From: Chara braunii
Taxonomy: Eukaryota; Streptophyta; Charophyceae; Charales; Characeae
Direction: 5' to 3'
Length of the DNA stretch: 59,003 nt
Assembly: GCA_003427395.1 (NCBI GenBank)
Contig: BFEA01000165.1
Coordinates: 2,618,611-2,677,613 of the forward strand
Part shown: piece by piece, positions 54,478-59,003 of the stretch
Layout: every line of letters begins with the position of its first letter
How positions within the stretch are numbered: the first letter of the stretch is position 1
Translations under genes and position numbers: made by a program
Notes under the pieces: model-generated
What the model saw: only the letters and a program-made list of their open reading frames with translations
The model's database searches: none
Told to the model about the DNA's origin: nothing

Positions 54478-55273
54478 TGTCTGACAATATTCAAAAGAAA
54501 AAAAAAAACAATCGAAAAAATATAGCAGATTAGTAGTATCATCATGTTTCTGTTATCTTTCTTCAAAACAATTTGTTCCCGAAAATCATAATAAGAATAA
54601 ATTTAATAAAAGTACATTTCATCTGCCCTTCAGTTACGCCGGGTTGTGGCGATCTCCTGATTCTTACATTGTTTGCTCACTCTGATTGACCCTTTCATCG
54701 CAGTCGTATGGGGATAGGAGGAGGAGGAGAATAGGAAAGGGCGGCTCCTCTGCCATGTCATAGGAGGAGGGGAGGGAGGGGAGGGAGGGACTGACAAGGT
54801 TGGGAAAAAGGGGAGAAAGGTTAAGGAGTGGAAACCGGAAAAGGTCAAGCCTTCGGAGAAGTGTCCGTGAAGTTTCTCTGATCGTTCTCCTTTTTCATCT
54901 TTTGCTTAATGATGATCGCCTTGAATACCACCCCGTCTTCCCCCTACCCGTCGTCCTCCAAATACAACTTACGGTCATCAAAGCTGCATTTAAGGTATCT
55001 TTCAGTCTAAATACAGCTAAAATGACCGTATAGGGGAAATAAAATAAAAATTCGGGACAAATATTCGACAGGCATAAGTTCGATCTTTCTCCTTTCAAAA
55101 CCTCCCCCATCCCTGTCCTCCCTCTCCCTTTTCTTTCTCCTTCCTATCTTCCCTATTCTTCATTTTGATCGTGCTCGCTGTTCTTCCTGTTCATTTTTCT
55201 CCTGTTCATGTTTGTAGGCTGGCGCCTACATTTTCTTTTGTGGGGTTTACTGTGTCTGTGTTGTTTATAAGCA
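54478..55273. other. no gene recognised
   Basis: Includes a purine-rich patch at 54700-54830 and pyrimidine-rich DNA at 55085-55165. Short frames only. Confidence 0.35.
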
Positions 55274-55283
55274 TCTCTCTCTC

Positions 55284-55350
<67 letters not shown>

Positions 55351-55389
55351 GTGCTGTCCTTCACTCTTCTTCGCCTTCCTCCCGAATAA

Positions 55390-55451
<62 letters not shown>

Positions 55452-55497
55452 GGTCGTGCTGTCCTTCACTCGTCTTCGCCTTCCTCCCTCCCTCCTC
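55274..55497. repeat. two (CT)n tracts inside a 105-bp duplication
   Basis: CT tracts at 55274-55341 (one GT interruption) and 55392-55446 are each followed by CTTGTT(C/G)GT(T/C)GTGCTG and TCCTTCACTC(T/G)TCTTCGC. Tract plus flank has therefore been duplicated as a unit. Confidence 0.9.
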
Positions 55498-55911
55498 CTC
55501 CCTCTCCCCCTCTGCTCACGCCGCTCCACCGATCAGACTCTTCTCTGTCCTCTCTATCATTTCTGTGTTTCATTCTGATCGTGCTCGTGGGAGTAGGGAT
55601 GGACGAGGTGTAGCGACGAGGTGTAGCGGAATACCAGCATCCGATTGCTAAGACTATCGTCCTGACGGGGGGCAACTGATTGGCATTGGCGGAACTGTGT
55701 GTGTAAAAGTTCTAAAAAATTTTGCAAGTGGCAAGCACTCACAGTTGTGCCATTTGTCAGTGAGAAGTGTCCACTTCTCTGACAGGTGGAAGTGATTTCT
55801 TAAGGCACAAGTTGAAACGGGACGAGGTAATTAATGCTCCCATCCGTCGACTGCGACACCACACCCCCGAACCAACTAATTCACACACAATCAATCACAA
55901 CACAAAAGGCA

Positions 55912-55989
55912 TTAACGATTGACGATTGGAAAGGCGGCGATGGCAAGATCTGGCAGAATTGAGCGGCACCAACAAAACCAACAGGTATC

Positions 55990-56053
<64 letters not shown>

Positions 56054-57180
56054 GTGCTGGCAAGATCTGGCAGAATTGAGCTGCACCAACGAAACCAACA
56101 GAATTGGCAAGATGCGGCGGTGATGAAAGTGTATCTATGGTGCGCTGCAGTGATACGCTCATGTTGGTATTGCGGGCGGGGCGTCCTCGGTGAAGGTAGA
56201 CGATTATAGTCATTGTTGGTGAGTTTGAGAAGGAATGTTTTTGCGTGGCGGAAACGGATGTTGATGTCAGGGGAGGGGTCAGGCCGCTGTAGAGATTGCA
56301 TTCGGTTGTGTTTGTTGAGGGCGAAGAAGTCATAGTGGTGGGGTGAGAAGGCAGCGTGGTCAGTCGTGACGAAGTCTTCCCACAGTATCTGTGTGATGAT
56401 ATGTTCAATGTTGTCTTTGGTTAGCAATCGCAGTCATTCATCCCATCTGACGTACGGGGTAGGGGCGTCGGCGAGCGAAGAAGTAGAAGTAGCAGGATGG
56501 ACAATTGTGGAAATGGTGAGAGGAGCGGATTGTGGATGTGTTGAAGATAGGCTGCGACAGGAGGAGGAAGGAGATGGGAGCGGGATGTGGGCGAGAACGT
56601 CGTTGTCAAAAGGAATTTGGGATAAAGTCGACACAGCGAGAAGAATTGCAGTCGCCGTTGCAGCCATTGTGGTAGAATCGAGAGATGAAGTCGCAACCAT
56701 CGTGGTAGATTTGAGAGATGAAGTAGTCGATGCAGCGAGAAGAGGTGTACTCGTTGTTGCAGGCAGCGTTGCAGATTCGAGAGATGGAATCGTTGATGTG
56801 GTGGGAAGAGTCGATGTAGAGGGACTTGGCTTTGTAGTTGTAGTTGCAGTCGCAGTCGTTGATGTTGAGGCACTCATCATTGTCGTCGTCGATGTAGTGA
56901 GAAGAGTTGCACTCGTTGTTGCAGGCAGTGTTGCAGATTCAAGAGATAAAATCGTCGACGTGGCGGCAAGCGATGATGTTGAGGCACTTGTCTTTGTAGT
57001 CGATGTTGCAGTCGTAGTCGCCGATGGTAAGGCACTTGTCTTCGAAGTTGTAGCAAAAGAGGTTGCGACGAGAGTTGACATCGTCGCGATTGTTGTGTTT
57101 GTAGTCGTTGTTGCAAGCATTGGTGTTGATCTCGAAGACGAACTTGTTGAGGACGACAGTTTGGACGATGCTTTCGGTTT
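55912..57180 (-). other. Ser/Thr-rich open frame downstream of the Helitron Rep fragment
   Basis: The minus frame 57180-56434 starts AHEDKPPDKKPKASSKLSSS and becomes a low-complexity Thr/Ser/Ala sequence with an internal repeat (STI(L/P)SLESATLPATTS twice, about 170 bp apart). A TGA at 56434 is followed in the same frame by LTKDNIEHIITQILWEDFV and about 150 further codons. It may be the far part of the same protein behind a small intron (TTGCAG at about 57212), or unrelated. No helicase motif (GxGGTGKT) is seen. Confidence 0.35.
55938..56101. repeat. (GA)n microsatellite flanked by a 43-bp direct repeat
   Basis: The GA tract at 55995-56051 is bracketed by GGCAAGATCTGGCAGAATTG plus AGC(G/T)GCACCAAC(A/G)AAACCAACAG, at 55938 and again at about 56060. 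Confidence 0.9.
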
Positions 57181-57289
57181 CTTGTCCGGCGGCTTGTCTT
57201 CATGGGCACCTGCAAGGCAGGAGCAAATGGAAAGCGAGGAGAGCAGGGGGAAGGCAAGGAGTAGAGAAAAAACAGAAGCGGGGCAAACC

Positions 57290-58478
57290 GGTTAAAGACG
57301 GTGTCGAGATTGCGCATTTCTGTCATTTGTTGCCAATGGTTTTCGAAGAACTCATTAGGGTCAGCAAGAGCATAGTGGAGAACGATGTGAACAAAGAGGT
57401 CTCGAACCATGGCTGATGGTGAGGCGAGGATTGCGTCTTGTAGAACAACATCAAATTGTGTGTTGTCGTTCAACAGGCCAAGTGCTTTGCATGCGGATTG
57501 ATATGTTGGATGAATTTCGTTATTGACTATGCGAAGGTGTTCGAAGCTTGTTGCGCCGAGGGAGTGAGGTGATAGGAGTATTCGGAGGTAGAAGTTGTCT
57601 CCTCTGTTCGGGTGGATAGTGTGTATGCGACCAATGGTGTTTGCACTGCGGCTGCGGACGATCCAGCGCTTTGTGGGTTTGTCGAAGCGAAAACGTCGGA
57701 TCATGTCCTTGTACAGGGGTTTTGTGTTATCAGGATCGTCTTGATGCGCGGCATTCCATTTGAACCATGCCGTCAGCTCCGTTTCGGGTGCCGGGGCGTG
57801 TGCGATGCGCTGAGCTTCGTGGTGGTGAAAATACACGCGCTGGCGGTTTTCAGTATGGAGAGGGAGGGGCGAAACAGGAGGGTATCGCTCAGCGATAGGA
57901 AAATCGAAAATTCGCCAGCATGACTCGGCAACGCCGACTGTTCTCATGTCCTGGTAGGCTTGGATTTCATCTTCTGTGTTTATTGCCTCGGCCACCATTG
58001 CTCGGTCCGTCCCTTTGAGAATATACTCGAACATATACCGACACGCGGCAGTCGATGCACAAATTTCAACGTTGAAGTATGTGCGATACCAGAGGAGCAA
58101 GTAAGGGTTGTAAGGGACAACCCAAGAATTGTCAAGGTCGGTGTCACCACGAGCGATGACCAAGCCACCGTCAGCAGGTGCACGCCGTTTGTAAATCGGG
58201 TAACCGGTATCTTCGTTCCACGTTGTGTGGTCGGAGAAATCTTTAGGGGAAAACCGTGTGCAACGGTCGTTATGCATGCAGGGAGCATGGATATTGTGTA
58301 TGCCACACGGATTGTGGATCATGTGAGTGAGCACGAGTTCTTTCAGAGCTGGATTAGTGGGAAGCTCAACGCAGACTACAGCGTCGATTTGCTCAGGGGC
58401 GACAATTTTGTGGTCATCTTTTAAAGTGACGATAATGTAGGCAGGCGGCAAACCGCGTTTTTGGACTCAATGACGCAT
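57290..58478 (-). pseudogene. Helitron Rep-domain remnant
   Basis: Helitrons mobilise as rolling circles using a Rep (HUH endonuclease)-helicase protein. This frame holds the Rep block and the region after it: FMIHNPCGIHN-like THMIHNPCGIHNIHAPCM, CTRFSPKDFSD, GYPIYKRRAP, WVVPYNPYLLLWYRTYFNVE, the two-tyrosine motif CRYMFEYILKGTDRA (Y-x3-Y with Lys), ESCWRIFDFPIAERYP, RQRVYFHH, IGRIHTIHPNRGDNFYLRIL and ACKALGLLNDN. The HUH motif, normally GLPHAHIL, reads GLPPAYII, so both metal-binding His are lost. A one-base deletion just upstream puts a TGA in frame (58467-58469); corrected, the text reads VIEFQKRG as in intact Helitrons. The N-terminus, the helicase and both element ends are absent. Confidence 0.85.
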
Positions 58479-58554
58479 GTTTTTGGAACTCAATGAGTCA
58501 TTGTGGTGCACATTTCGATGGAATGATCACTATCGGCACCAGAATGGTCATCAC

Positions 58555-58705
58555 CATTGATATGATGAGCAAGAACGGAAAGAATGTTCCACCGAAACTC
58601 GAAGATATACACTGCGACTTTTTTAGCAAAACCGGAATGCCATCATTGACAGTATGAGGAAAAATGGAATGAATGTTCCGCCGAAACACGGAGATATACA
58701 CAGAT
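58555..58705. repeat. diverged tandem repeat, period about 87 bp
   Basis: GAATGTTCC(A/G)CCGAAAC and GA(A/G)GATATACAC, preceded by an ATGAG(C/G)AA(G/A)AA block, occur at about 58570 and 58657. It lies just upstream of the broken Helitron frame. Confidence 0.75.
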
Positions 58706-58913
58706 AAAAAGCAGAAGCGCAAGAGGGCCCGGACTGATGATACAGAATACCCATCTTATCTATCGATTGGATAATGAGATGACCGACTCTGCAAAAAAAA
58801 AAAGGGAAAAAAAAAAACAAAAAAGGTGCCAAATATAGGCATCGCTGTTTTATTTGGGGATAACGACTTTGCGTTTTCTTTGTGCGATTAGATGCCCTCT
58901 GTCTCTCGTTCTC
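58706..58913. other. no gene recognised
   Basis: Includes A-runs at 58792-58816. No Helitron N-terminal coding text continues here. Confidence 0.4.
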
Positions 58914-58951
58914 CTGTCTCTTATACACATCTAGATGTGTATAAGAGACAG
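58914..58951. other. Nextera mate-pair junction adapter (assembly artefact)
   Basis: CTGTCTCTTATACACATCT (58914-58932) is followed directly by its reverse complement AGATGTGTATAAGAGACAG (58933-58951). This is the 38-bp double mosaic end created when Nextera mate-pair fragments are circularised. It is not genomic. Confidence 0.98.
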
Positions 58952-59003
58952 CCTCCCTTGGGTGGGCGTATCCCCGCCGAGCTACAAGTCCACAGTACGA
59001 AAG
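58952..59003. other. chimeric tail joined through the adapter
   Basis: These 52 bases match the LTR-like repeat at 45307-45358 with one difference. As mate-pair sequence beyond the junction they come from a distant genomic site, so their placement here is not real. Confidence 0.9.

Noticed and set aside
56366-57295. 309-codon plus-strand frame rich in Val and Asp
   Set aside because: It is the mirror of the Thr/Ser-rich minus-strand frame and has no domain; the strand with the Helitron text is more credible.

Overview
The window looks like repeat-dominated nuclear DNA of a streptophyte, that is a land plant or charophyte alga. The evidence is L1-type LINE polyproteins with the plant-style C-terminal CxxC...HxxxxC zinc knuckle, an LTR element primed by the tRNA-Asp 3' end as in many plant Ty3-type elements, a plant-style EF-hand protein, and plant-like U6 and U2 snRNA segments. 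A Chara-like charophyte is my guess from the abundance of LINEs and AG/CT microsatellites; nothing in the sequence proves it. Only one credible host protein gene is visible, a calmodulin-like gene on the minus strand at about 6.8-8.07 kb.

Layout. 0-6 kb: microsatellites, LTR-like debris, a U2-like snRNA relic and three small inverted-repeat elements. 6.3-8.1 kb: the EF-hand gene, followed downstream by a long TTC/GAA tract. 9.3-12.8 kb: a U6 snRNA sequence split exactly by a 5'-truncated, polyadenylated LINE, which itself carries a nested poly-A element. 13-20.8 kb: mostly unrecognised DNA with tRNA-derived SINEs, a palindromic element and a tandem array whose units each contain a short hairpin. 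20.8-30 kb: five copies of one long terminal repeat, three of them in an LTR-internal-LTR-internal-LTR tandem without coding capacity. 30.4-34.5 kb: a decayed LINE on the minus strand. 34.8-40 kb: a decayed LINE on the plus strand plus a second truncated 3' end. 40-46 kb: a decayed minus-strand ORF1-like frame, two hAT-like elements dense in GTTCGG motifs, two SINEs and further LTR debris. 46.3-53.6 kb: a longer but broken LINE (ORF1-like region, endonuclease, reverse transcriptase, zinc knuckle, 3' tail). 54-58.5 kb: microsatellites inside local duplications and a broken Helitron Rep gene. The last 90 bases contain an intact Nextera mate-pair junction adapter followed by foreign sequence, so the right edge is an assembly chimera.

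How the parts relate. The LINE copies share a 3' tail with two small stem-loops whose stems keep pairing by compensatory changes; the nested element in the U6 locus carries the same tail and was probably mobilised by the same machinery. LINE stop codons often sit where Trp or Gln is expected, as expected from C-to-T decay of silenced elements. The two observations most worth following are the LINE placed precisely in U6 and the conserved LINE tail. No operon-like or defence-like system was seen.
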